A stretch of 5,376 nucleotides of DNA, from the NCBI GenBank assembly GCA_021802165.1, contig JAKAAU010000121.1, positions 1 to 5,376 of the forward strand, in the 5' to 3' direction. The position numbers and the translations under genes are program-made. This DNA is from Thermoplasmata archaeon (GTDB lineage: Archaea > Thermoplasmatota > Thermoplasmata > Thermoplasmatales > Thermoplasmataceae). The notes under the pieces are model-generated. The model had not been told where the DNA came from and made no database searches. It worked only from the letters and a program-made list of their open reading frames with translations. How positions within the stretch are numbered: position 1 is the first letter of the stretch; each line of letters begins with the position of its first letter. Positions 1-5,376 of the stretch are shown piece by piece.

Positions 1-219
1 CTTTTCATTGCCTATATCTATGTAATCAGAAAGTTTTAATTTTGCCGCACTTACCATTTGCCTGAATTTTTCACCATCAAAAGGGAATTTTTCAGATAGA
101 AATAGTACGCTGATTTCCTCTCCATCATCAAGATCAAAATAAAGACCCTTTAAGTAGGCTTTGAGATAGTTTTCTGGGTCACCTCCACATATAACATGTC
201 TCTGATCATCAGTTTTCAT
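1..219 (-). CDS. Unrecognised protein, 5' part only (runs off left edge)
   Basis: Reading the minus strand from the ATG at 219-217, 73 codons stay open to the edge of the window, so the C-terminus is missing. An in-frame stop lies ten codons upstream of the ATG (complement of 247-249), so the start cannot lie much further upstream. The visible protein is soluble and acidic, beginning MKTDDQRHVICGGDPENYL. It then shows a probable helix (about residues 15-24), a hydrophobic strand (about 37-43, ISVLFLS) and a second helix (about 50-60). There is no signal peptide, membrane segment or familiar motif. No Shine-Dalgarno sequence precedes the ATG, which fits a leaderless or short-leader transcript. 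I do not recognise the family. The codon pattern and lack of stops suggest a real gene, but the short visible part limits confidence. Confidence 0.6.
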   Translation of the reverse strand, partial: MKTDDQRHVICGGDPENYLKAYLKGLYFDLDDGEEISVLFLSEKFPFDGEKFRQMVSAAKLKLSDYIDIGNEK

Positions 220-278
220 AGTATCTATATTGCAGTTTAGAACTTATGATTTTTCATTTTTTTGGAGTAGAGGATGTG

Positions 279-288
279 TTTATAATCA
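279..288. promoter_or_regulatory. Possible TATA (box A) element between the left gene and the protease pseudogene
   Basis: TTTATAATC on the plus strand (GATTATAAA on the minus strand) is the best TATA-like sequence in the intergenic stretch. Initiation about 25 nt downstream on the plus strand would fall near 310, just before the pseudogene ATG at 337. On the minus strand it would fall near 258, giving the left-edge gene a leader of about 40 nt. It may have served either gene or both. The assignment is pattern-based only. Confidence 0.3.
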
Positions 289-305
289 AAATGATAAAAT
301 CACAA

Positions 306-330
306 CCATTGAATTTCCTTTCATCAATGG
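306..330. repeat. Short inverted repeat (7-bp arms, 11-nt loop)
   Basis: CCATTGA (306-312) and TCAATGG (324-330) are perfect reverse complements separated by 11 nt. The repeat sits just upstream of the pseudogene ATG at 337. It could be a hairpin in the leader, an operator, or chance in AT-rich DNA. Nothing else supports a function. Confidence 0.35.
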
Positions 331-859
331 AATGAAATGGGATTGCTTACTCTATCTCCTATAGGTTTTAAGACTACTCCAGACACGAGTGATCCTAAAA
401 AGACGCAGGTACAGTGGAATCCATCAGTTGGGACATAGATTTTATCACAAAATGGCATCATTTAGAACGTTGCAATATCCCTTGATATGCTTACCACCTC
501 CACGATCCAAAGCTAGGGAAAGTAAACTTCTCCGCCGCTTGTTTGTAAAGCCCTCGTCGATATAGGAGCCTCGGGTCTTGCTATAGAGAGGTCTATTGGC
601 CATAGTTTGGGCTTAAAAAAGAAAGGGGTAACAACCAATTTAACGGCCAATGGGTCCAAATTATCACCAGTTTATTTTGTATCTCTAAGTTTCCCAGGTT
701 CCAATCTTAAAAGTTATGATATGTTGAGGGCGACAGAGGTAGATTTAGCGAACCAGCCGTTTCATTGACTCATATGGAGAGAAACTATGACTAATTGGCA
801 TATGCACTATAATGGACAGACTGGTCAAAAAAGTATATCTGATTAGTTTTTTCATTCCA
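328..859. repeat. 10-bp inverted repeat bracketing the protease pseudogene
   Basis: TGGAATGAAA at 328-337 is the exact reverse complement of TTTCATTCCA at 850-859. The two copies lie just outside the pseudogene, with the left copy ending on the first base of its ATG. The match does not extend further. It could be a relic of short terminal repeats or simply chance; no target-site duplication is evident. Confidence 0.25.
337..846 (+). pseudogene. Retropepsin-like aspartic protease, inactivated by five in-frame stops
   Basis: One plus-strand frame, starting MGLLTLSPIGF and ending at TAG 844-846, reads as a full-length protein of about 169 residues. It is interrupted by TAG at 436, 463 and 514, TAA at 523 and TGA at 766 (codons 34, 43, 60, 63 and 144). 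The pattern is that of small retropepsin-like proteases: an N-terminal strand region, a PP-containing linker, then ALVDIGASGLAIE with the catalytic Asp at codon 75. A helix and LGL follow, then a flap-like stretch with TANGS, PVYFVSLSFPG, and a C-terminal region corresponding to the family's FDxLIGRDxxxNW. Living members have D-T/S-G; here it is D-I-G. The second, LIG-type motif reads LIW, directly after the TGA. There is no frameshift, so decay was by substitution only. Readthrough is unlikely because all three stop types occur and active-site residues are also lost. The family assignment rests on motif reading without a search. Confidence 0.8.
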
Positions 860-939
860 CTAAATATATTGTTATAAATTCTCGAATATACATTCCATTT
901 AGAATTTTTTTATATTGCACTTAGTTTTTGAATTTAAAT
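847..939. other. AT-rich convergent spacer between the pseudogene and gltX
   Basis: A run of six T (847-852) directly after the pseudogene stop could end plus-strand transcription, and a T7 tract (904-910) in the same strand would reinforce this. No clear stem-loop or T-run is evident on the minus strand for gltX. No coding potential is seen. Confidence 0.35.
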
Positions 940-2583
940 TTATTTATGGAGAAAATATCCTTTATCTCCCAGTAAATTAACGTAGCCATAACGTTCCAGC
1001 TGGACTACCTTATCTTTTCCTGTTGCAAGCGGTTCGAGCATGCCCTTATCAACACTGCCATCCGGATGGTAAATAGATATTTCTGTGGAATTTTTAGGTG
1101 CCCATTGAATGATTTTGACCCTCTCCTTTGGTTCATAGTCAGAATAAACTATTCTATCATTCACCTTCCTGGCTACACAGAGATCTTTCAATCTTATGGT
1201 TTCTCCCTCTGCTATTTCCAACATGTCTTTTGCAGGAAAGTATATGCTTGCATCAGGTTCTAATGTGTATTCCCTGAATCCTCTTCCCGGATTCTGTGGG
1301 TGCAGCATTGCATGGCTTTTTAACTTTACTGGATTCTTTATATGCTGTATTACCGGTTCCGGAACAAATGAATATCTTTCAGTATTACTATCTATTATCT
1401 CACGATCCATGGAGTTGAAAATTTCCCATGAAAATGTGGCGTTGTTTTTATTCATTCCGGAGCTTATCCAGTAATTCCTGAATGTTTCTGGATTGTAACC
1501 CCTCTTTTTCAGTGCCATCAGTGTACCCAGGCGTATATCATCCCATCCGGAATATTTCCCTGACCTTATTCCATCCTTTATAATTGTAGTTTTCAGTATA
1601 GTATCCGGAATTGTTATAAACCCGTAATGGAAGTATTCAGGTATATTCCATTTATTGTATTGGAATACGTATTTCTGCTTTTCAGTGTTTACAAGATGGT
1701 CTATGCCTCTTATAACATGCGTGAGCCCCAGATAATGGTCATCAATTGAAACCGAGAAGTTCATGGTCGGATATGCAACGTATCTGGTACCGGTACGGGG
1801 ATGTTCATGAGTGTTTATTCTGAAGGCTATCCAGTCCCTGATGGATGGATTAGGATGATCTATTTCTGTTTTCATTACTAGTGCTGCCTGGCCATCTGAA
1901 TAATAACCGGAAATCATCCTGTCAAACTTCTCTAGACTATATGAAGGATCTGCATCCCTTTCCTTAACCGGAACTTTCTTTAGTTTGAGATCATGGAATT
2001 CCTGCTGGTTCTCCTCTATTGCATACATATAACCTGCTGAAATCATCCTTTTGGCTTCTGAGTAATAAAATTCCATTCTGGAAGACTGTATAACTGTCTC
2101 TCCCACATTTACACCAAGCCATTTCAGGTCTTCTGGTATAAGCTGATATGCATCGGAATCTATATTTGCAGGATTTGTATCCTCGATTCTGAGTATAAGC
2201 TTTCCACCATAGCGTTTTACATATTCATCATTGAGAATTGCCATTCTGGAATGGCCTATGTGCAGTGGGCCTGATGGTGAAGGGGCCATTCTCATCACAA
2301 CACTACCATTTACATTGGGTAGGTCCGGAAGCCTGTGTTTTTCTTCTTTCTTTTCCTTTACCATTATGTCCGGATATTCAGTATTGACAATCTCTTCAAT
2401 CTGATCATGTGTCATTGAATTTACTTCATTTACGTATTCCTGGATTGATTTCATTACATTTTTCATATCCTTTCGTATTTCAGGATTTATGGAAATTAGT
2501 TTTCCAACTACAGATGATGCATCTGCCTTTCCATCGTGTAAATATGCGTTTTTAATAACCTGCTTCCTTATTTCTTGTTGCAT
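940..2583 (-). CDS. gltX: Glutamyl-tRNA synthetase (archaeal type, class I)
   Basis: This cytoplasmic enzyme attaches glutamate to tRNA-Glu using ATP. Archaea generally lack glutaminyl-tRNA synthetase, so it probably also charges tRNA-Gln for later amidation by GatDE (family knowledge). The 547 residues match the usual archaeal length. An N-terminal helical extension (about 1-80) contains the archaeal pattern [19 protein letters not shown]. The Rossmann catalytic domain follows, with [11 protein letters not shown] (HIGH at 108-111) and LRIEDTNP (131-138). Further conserved patches are RDWIAFRI (249-256), [10 protein letters not shown] (288-297) and [11 protein letters not shown] (345-355). 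The C-terminal part (about 410-547) fits the beta-barrel anticodon-binding domain of the archaeal/eukaryotic branch. The KMSKS-equivalent segment is degenerate ([10 protein letters not shown], 330-339). The ATG is supported by a strong Shine-Dalgarno sequence and by the N-terminal match to the family. The gene overlaps the end of the upstream GTPase gene by 32 nt, implying co-transcription and translational coupling. Confidence 0.95.
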   Translation of the reverse strand: MQQEIRKQVIKNAYLHDGKADASSVVGKLISINPEIRKDMKNVMKSIQEYVNEVNSMTHDQIEEIVNTEYPDIMVKEKKEEKHRLPDLPNVNGSVVMRMAPSPSGPLHIGHSRMAILNDEYVKRYGGKLILRIEDTNPANIDSDAYQLIPEDLKWLGVNVGETVIQSSRMEFYYSEAKRMISAGYMYAIEENQQEFHDLKLKKVPVKERDADPSYSLEKFDRMISGYYSDGQAALVMKTEIDHPNPSIRDWIAFRINTHEHPRTGTRYVAYPTMNFSVSIDDHYLGLTHVIRGIDHLVNTEKQKYVFQYNKWNIPEYFHYGFITIPDTILKTTIIKDGIRSGKYSGWDDIRLGTLMALKKRGYNPETFRNYWISSGMNKNNATFSWEIFNSMDREIIDSNTERYSFVPEPVIQHIKNPVKLKSHAMLHPQNPGRGFREYTLEPDASIYFPAKDMLEIAEGETIRLKDLCVARKVNDRIVYSDYEPKERVKIIQWAPKNSTEISIYHPDGSVDKGMLEPLATGKDKVVQLERYGYVNLLGDKGYFLHK

Positions 2584-3535
2584 AAAAATTTTCCACCTCT
2601 GAAATAACTACACTATCAAGTTCCTTCAATCCCGGTGCTGCCACAGATGATATACAGATATCCTCACGCCTTTCACTGATATCTATCTTAGTTTGTATCC
2701 TGATAATCCTGTTTGGGAATGTTTCAGATATTTCCCTGTAAAGATTGTTCTGCTCTTCTTCTGTATATTTTGAAGTGTTTGAATAATCAAACAGGAATAG
2801 TATAGTTCCTTCTATTTTGGAAAGGGCAATTATAGCCTTTTTCTCTATATCGTTTCTTTTATCCATGGGCCTGTCCAGAATTCCGGGGGTATCTATAAAC
2901 TGGACACGCCAGTTTTCTATATTTTTATAACCCAGTAGAATCTCCTTTGTAGTAAATGGATAACTGGCAATTTCAGGAGAAGTCCCGGTGAGTTTCTGTA
3001 TCAGCGAACTCTTTCCAGAGTTTGGAATTCCTGCAATTATGAATGTGGGAATATCTGTTATGATTCCAGGCAGCCTTCTGAGGTAATTCCTGCATTCTCC
3101 AAGGTATAATAGGTCGGGATTAATGTTCTTTATCAGGGAGGAAAATCTCCCGTAGTATGCTTTCATGATGCTATTCATATCATTGATGGTTTTAGCACCC
3201 TTCAATTTTTTAATGTAAATTGTGCTGAAATCCTTTATCTTATCCGTTGTCCACTGTACATTCCCCAGGCTCAGCTTATACTTATCCACATCGAACATCA
3301 GATCTATTAAATCAAAGTAAAAAGGATGTAATGTTTCTATTGTGGGAAATTTTCTAATTATCTTATCAAGATGGCCTGTTGAGATGCTTTCTATGGTAGA
3401 TATCCTATCTGTAACTTCCTTTCTAATTTTTGTTTCCTTTTTAGGGTAGTATGGCTCCACAATGTTTGACGCCTTATGAAATGATTTATCTATAATTTCC
3501 TGTGATCTCAGCACTGTGGGTATATAATCAAACAT
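2552..3535 (-). CDS. NOG1-type GTPase (COG1084-like)
   Basis: This is probably a ribosome-associated GTPase. NOG1/Nog1 relatives act in large-subunit assembly in eukaryotes, while the archaeal proteins are mostly uncharacterised. Numbered from the chosen start (327 residues), an N-terminal helical NOG1-type domain (about 1-155) precedes the G domain. G1 is GIPNSGKSS (169-177), the G2 region is ASYPFTTKE (190-198) and G3 is DTPG (215-218), followed by the family-typical [18 protein letters not shown]4 is TKID (282-285) instead of NKxD, and G5 is ISS (295-297). The length matches archaeal homologues of about 330-350 residues. An ATG at 3571 gives 12 extra residues. I prefer the ATG at 3535 because family members begin close to the [12 protein letters not shown] segment, and because the likely TATA element (3567-3579) overlaps the upstream ATG, which would then lie outside the transcript. 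The gene runs 32 nt into gltX. Confidence 0.9.
   Translation of the reverse strand: MFDYIPTVLRSQEIIDKSFHKASNIVEPYYPKKETKIRKEVTDRISTIESISTGHLDKIIRKFPTIETLHPFYFDLIDLMFDVDKYKLSLGNVQWTTDKIKDFSTIYIKKLKGAKTINDMNSIMKAYYGRFSSLIKNINPDLLYLGECRNYLRRLPGIITDIPTFIIAGIPNSGKSSLIQKLTGTSPEIASYPFTTKEILLGYKNIENWRVQFIDTPGILDRPMDKRNDIEKKAIIALSKIEGTILFLFDYSNTSKYTEEEQNNLYREISETFPNRIIRIQTKIDISERREDICISSVAAPGLKELDSVVISEVENFYATRNKEAGY
2593..2600 (-). promoter_or_regulatory. Strong Shine-Dalgarno for gltX, embedded in the GTPase coding sequence
   Basis: Read on the minus strand, AGAGGTGG lies 9 nt before the gltX ATG and closely matches the archaeal anti-SD complement GGAGGTGA. The same bases encode Glu-Val-Glu near the C-terminus of the upstream GTPase. 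This fixes the gltX start and explains how an overlapping downstream gene is translated. Confidence 0.8.
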
Positions 3536-3566
3536 ATAACCCCATTTCAAAGTGGTTAATATCCTT

Positions 3567-3579
3567 TTCATTATATGAA
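3567..3579. promoter_or_regulatory. Near-palindromic TATA element, probable bidirectional promoter
   Basis: TTCAT-TAT-ATGAA is symmetric except for its three central bases, so it reads as a TATA-like box on both strands. Initiation about 26 nt away would fall near 3547 on the minus strand, 12 nt before the GTPase ATG at 3535. On the plus strand it would fall near 3599, giving a start at 3601 with almost no leader or one at 3619 with about 20 nt. The positions are inferred from archaeal box A spacing; no B recognition element was confirmed. Confidence 0.5.
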
Positions 3580-3618
3580 TTGATAAATTATTTTAACAAT
3601 ATGTTGATATACCATAAA

Positions 3619-4248
3619 ATGGTTAATACTGCCGAGATTGTCAGATCTTACATTAATGAACATCCAGAAATAAAAGATTATATGGCCCGTGGATTGATTA
3701 ATATTTCAGCACTTGCAAGGGAAATTGTGAATAAAACATCTGTAGATGATTTTGAGGCTGCAGTTGCTGCCCTGAAGAGATATAAAAATAATGATTTGCC
3801 TTCATATACCACAGAAATTCTTGATAAATCTAATCTGGAAATGTCCTCAAATATTGCTATTATTGTCATAAAAAAGAACTATGATACACTGAAAATAATT
3901 ACCGGGATTATAGGAAACCTGAAAAAATTGAATTCAGTAAATCTTGTAGAAACCATAAACTGCTTTTCCATTCTGGGTGATAATCAGACTGTATCCGGTT
4001 TCTCCAATTTTTTTTCTAATGAACAGATAATAGAATACAGAAAGGACCTTGGGCAGCTGACCATAATTAGCCCTGATGAAATAGAAATTACGAAGGGATA
4101 TGTTAATTTTATAACCTCCCTGTTATACAGGGCCGGAATCAATATCATGCATATAATTTCCTTTTACCGTGATACTATAATAGTACTGGATGAAAAGGAC
4201 CTTACAGACGCATTTAAAATCATTTCTGCAAAAATGATTGACAGATGA
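3619..4248 (+). CDS. ACT-domain protein, predicted regulator of amino-acid metabolism (COG2150-like)
   Basis: This is an archaeal soluble protein of 209 residues. The N-terminus (about 5-55: EIVRSYINEHPEIKDYMARGLINISALAREI) matches the helical, HTH-like start of the archaeal family annotated as a predicted amino-acid-metabolism regulator. A middle alpha/beta part (about 75-135) follows. The C-terminal ACT-like domain (about 145-205) carries ISPDEIEITKGYVNFI, a helix, AGINIMHIISFYRDTIIVLDE and a final helix. ACT domains commonly bind amino acids; the ligand here is unknown. The frame is open back to 3502, but family-like sequence starts at the ATG at 3619. The ATG at 3601 (MLIYHK added) is possible and would be nearly leaderless. 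The gene is divergent from the GTPase-gltX pair and shares its promoter region, which makes a link to glutamate-tRNA charging conceivable but unproven. Confidence 0.8.
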   Translation: MVNTAEIVRSYINEHPEIKDYMARGLINISALAREIVNKTSVDDFEAAVAALKRYKNNDLPSYTTEILDKSNLEMSSNIAIIVIKKNYDTLKIITGIIGNLKKLNSVNLVETINCFSILGDNQTVSGFSNFFSNEQIIEYRKDLGQLTIISPDEIEITKGYVNFITSLLYRAGINIMHIISFYRDTIIVLDEKDLTDAFKIISAKMIDR

Positions 4249-4290
4249 ATGTTAAGTCCAATAAGATATGTTCTCCGGAAACAGGAAATA

Positions 4291-4298
4291 TTAAAATA
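4291..4298 (+). promoter_or_regulatory. Probable TATA box for a leaderless methyltransferase transcript
   Basis: TTAAAATA (within ATATTAAAATATG) is centred about 26 nt before the A of the ATG at 4321. This is the spacing expected if transcription starts at the start codon. No Shine-Dalgarno sequence lies before that ATG, which supports leaderless translation. Confidence 0.5.
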
Positions 4299-4320
4299 TG
4301 GAATGATTATTGGTTAATAT

Positions 4321-4851
4321 ATGAGATACGAAAGGATACATGAATTCAGGGAAAAACATATTCCCTATAAAACGATTATCGAAAAAATGCAACTTGCTCC
4401 TGATGATATTATTATAGACATGGGTGCAGGAGATGGATTTTACAGCAAAATATTTGCTGATAAGGTCAGTAGTGGGATGGTGTATGTAGTTGAACAGAAC
4501 TCCGATGTTATAAGATACATAGAAAAAAATATGGAGGGAAGAAAAAACTATAAAATTATCAATGAGGACATGTGTAACCTTTATGTGACGGGATTCAACA
4601 AGATATTTTTCTCAACAGTTTTCCATGATATAGATTGCAGAGAGGATATTTTAAAATTCATAAAGGAAAACTCAAAGAAACCCGTATATGTGTATCTGAT
4701 AGAGTTCAATATGAAGGGAGAAATGGGACCTCCCATGAATATACGGATAAACCATGAAGAACTGAATAAGATCTTTACAACTGCGGGTTTTATACCAGAA
4801 ATGCATATTGATTTTGAGTACAATTATTTCGATAGTTACTCCATAAAATAA
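4321..4851 (+). CDS. Small class I SAM-dependent methyltransferase
   Basis: This cytoplasmic protein of 176 residues probably transfers a methyl group from S-adenosylmethionine; the substrate is unknown. Motif I is IIDMGAGDGF (31-40), the glycine-rich SAM loop. The acidic residue at the end of beta-2 is E58 (VYVVEQN), which would bind the ribose hydroxyls. NEDM (81-84) with D83 probably contacts adenine, and FFSTVFHDI (96-104) is at motif IV. The late segment EMGPPMNIRINHEEL (134-148) followed by AGF resembles the GPP-x-x-R-I pattern of small UbiE/type-11-like methyltransferases. At 176 residues it is essentially a bare Rossmann core with little extra sequence for substrate recognition. The ATG at 4321 follows a TATA box at leaderless spacing. 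A small basic protein gene begins 12 nt downstream and is probably co-transcribed. Confidence 0.88.
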   Translation: MRYERIHEFREKHIPYKTIIEKMQLAPDDIIIDMGAGDGFYSKIFADKVSSGMVYVVEQNSDVIRYIEKNMEGRKNYKIINEDMCNLYVTGFNKIFFSTVFHDIDCREDILKFIKENSKKPVYVYLIEFNMKGEMGPPMNIRINHEELNKIFTTAGFIPEMHIDFEYNYFDSYSIK

Positions 4852-4852
4852 A

Positions 4853-4859
4853 GAGTGAT
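4853..4859 (+). promoter_or_regulatory. Shine-Dalgarno for the small basic protein
   Basis: GAGTGAT lies 4 nt before the ATG at 4864 and resembles GAGGTGAT with one G missing. It favours this ATG over the in-frame GTG at 4855, which falls inside the motif. A ribosome binding site here, against none before the methyltransferase, fits an internal gene of a two-gene operon. Confidence 0.55.
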
Positions 4860-4863
4860 AAAT

Positions 4864-5100
4864 ATGAGTGAAGATAATAATGGAAACAGGAATTCGATTA
4901 AACCTGTAAGAAGCAACGTTAAATTGAAGAATGTAAAAAACAATGGAATAGAAACAGGTAGGCAGAAAATAACCGGCATACCGGAGACTTCAATATTTGA
5001 GACAAAAACAAATATTGATCCTTTCGGAATTAAAAGAACATCCAAAACCATTAAAGAAAAAAAGGAAATTACTGAACAGAAAAATTATTTTAAACGCTAA
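4864..5100 (+). CDS. Small basic, probably disordered hypothetical protein
   Basis: I do not recognise this 78-residue protein. It has 18 Lys/Arg against 9 Asp/Glu (net about +9), many Asn, Ser and Thr, no Cys or Trp, and no hydrophobic stretch long enough for a membrane segment or buried core. It therefore looks intrinsically disordered. Two short apolar islands stand out: TGIPETSIFET (about 37-47) and IDPFGI (about 51-56). They could be interaction motifs. The tail is charged (KTIKEKKEITEQK). It starts 12 nt after the methyltransferase stop with its own Shine-Dalgarno sequence, so it is likely in the same operon. Its charge suggests RNA, DNA or ribosome contact, or service as a methylation substrate, but this is inference. 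An alternative GTG start at 4855 would add MIN. Confidence 0.65.
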   Translation: MSEDNNGNRNSIKPVRSNVKLKNVKNNGIETGRQKITGIPETSIFETKTNIDPFGIKRTSKTIKEKKEITEQKNYFKR

Positions 5101-5129
5101 AATATTATTTTGAAATTTATTTTAAATTT
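5101..5129. terminator. AT-rich convergent intergenic terminator region
   Basis: These 29 nt between two convergent genes are almost all A and T, with several short T-runs on the plus strand ending in T5 (5127-5131). Archaeal termination commonly uses oligo-T tracts without a hairpin, so this stretch may end transcription of the methyltransferase operon. T-runs are weaker on the minus strand. Confidence 0.4.
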
Positions 5130-5363
5130 TTAAAGGAAATGGTGCTTTTTCTCCCCTGTATCATCCTGAGCAGGTTGTGGCTCGTAAAATTCTACTTTCC
5201 CGCACGTATTGCATTTATAAAGGGTAAATGTTTGTGTAGTTTCGGTCAGATCATTCCAGCCACCCAGAAACATTCCGCCAATGCCTGTATATCCTCCAAC
5301 CCTGAAATTCATGTTGCCAACCGGTGTCATACTCGTTTTGCATCCTGGACATGTCTTATCCAT
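5130..5363 (-). CDS. Small zinc-ribbon protein
   Basis: This protein of 77 residues has two CxxC pairs, C5-x2-C8 (CPGC) and C51-x2-C54 (CNTCGK), that would bind one zinc ion as a zinc ribbon. Between them is a glycine-rich stretch (FRVGGYTGIGGMFLGGW, 20-36) and a beta-like strand TQTFTLYK leading into CNTCGKVEFYEP. The knuckle followed by VEFYEP resembles small archaeal and bacterial zinc-ribbon proteins predicted to bind nucleic acid (COG3478-like). This is an impression, not a search result. The C-terminal 15 or so residues are polar and end in KKHHFL. The gene is complete. AGGAG at 5367-5371 lies 3 nt before the ATG, unlike the leaderless genes nearby, which suggests a further gene upstream in the same transcript beyond the right edge. 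Confidence 0.8.
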   Translation of the reverse strand: MDKTCPGCKTSMTPVGNMNFRVGGYTGIGGMFLGGWNDLTETTQTFTLYKCNTCGKVEFYEPQPAQDDTGEKKHHFL

Positions 5364-5366
5364 GAT

Positions 5367-5371
5367 CTCCT
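5367..5371 (-). promoter_or_regulatory. Shine-Dalgarno for the zinc-ribbon gene
   Basis: Read on the minus strand, AGGAG lies 3 nt upstream of the ATG at 5363. It supports that start codon and hints that the gene is not first in its transcript. Confidence 0.55.
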
Positions 5372-5376
5372 GACCC

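Noticed and set aside
337..846. Stop-codon readthrough or pyrrolysine-style recoding of the protease gene (three internal TAG codons)
   Set aside because: TAA and TGA also interrupt the frame, the active-site Thr/Ser and Gly are changed too, and gltX and the other genes here show no internal stops. Decay is the simpler explanation.
1066..1474. Plus-strand open frames of 65 and 92 codons inside gltX
   Set aside because: They lie antisense to a strongly supported gltX and show no family motifs or start signals; they are shadows.
3502..3618. N-terminal extension of the ACT-domain protein back to the ATG at 3502
   Set aside because: It would overlap the divergent GTPase start and the promoter region, and its sequence does not resemble the family; the ATG at 3619 (or 3601) fits better.
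3678..3869. Minus-strand 63-codon frame inside the ACT-domain gene
   Set aside because: Antisense to a supported gene, with no motif and no ribosome binding site.
4581..4823. Minus-strand 80-codon frame inside the methyltransferase gene
   Set aside because: It overlaps conserved methyltransferase motifs on the other strand; it is a shadow.
4836..5051. Minus-strand 71-codon frame opposite the small basic protein, with hydrophobic stretches resembling membrane segments
   Set aside because: The hydrophobic look is the expected complement of Lys/Asn-rich codons. The plus-strand frame has a Shine-Dalgarno and operon context; this frame has neither.
1..5376. CRISPR array, tRNA or rRNA genes, insertion-sequence transposase
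   Set aside because: I saw no spaced direct repeats, no tRNA cloverleaf with a TTC-loop signature, and no transposase motif on either strand by eye.

Overview
The window looks like a chromosomal segment of a euryarchaeon, most likely from the Thermoplasmatales (Ferroplasma or Acidiplasma-like). This rests on an archaeal-type glutamyl-tRNA synthetase, an archaeal NOG1-type GTPase, an archaeal ACT-domain regulator, TATA-box (box A) promoters with leaderless or very short leaders, AT-rich composition, and heavy use of ATA, AGA and AGG codons. The lineage assignment is inference; no rRNA gene is present.

Layout. Positions 1-219 hold the 5' end of an unrecognised minus-strand gene that runs off the left edge. 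Positions 220-939 look like empty intergenic DNA because no long open frame is present. However, 337-846 on the plus strand reads as a complete retropepsin-like aspartic protease in a single frame, broken by five internal stop codons and carrying damaged active-site motifs. It is a point-mutated pseudogene. Positions 940-3535 carry a minus-strand pair: a NOG1-type GTPase followed by gltX. The two overlap by 32 nt, and the gltX ribosome binding site lies inside the GTPase gene.

A short divergent promoter region around a near-perfect palindromic TATA element (3567-3579) separates the GTPase from a plus-strand ACT-domain regulator (3619-4248). Next come a small class I SAM-dependent methyltransferase (4321-4851, predicted leaderless) and, 12 nt downstream, a small, very basic, probably disordered protein (4864-5100) with its own Shine-Dalgarno sequence. 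On the minus strand at the right edge is a small two-CxxC zinc-ribbon protein (5130-5363), convergent with the preceding genes across a 29-nt AT-rich gap.

How it works together. The GTPase and gltX are both translation-linked and are likely co-transcribed and translationally coupled. The ACT-domain regulator shares their promoter region, and its family is predicted to act in amino-acid metabolism, so a regulatory link to glutamyl-tRNA supply is possible but unproven. The most notable unexplained content is the unannotated protease pseudogene at 337-846. I found no RNA gene, CRISPR array, insertion sequence or defence system.
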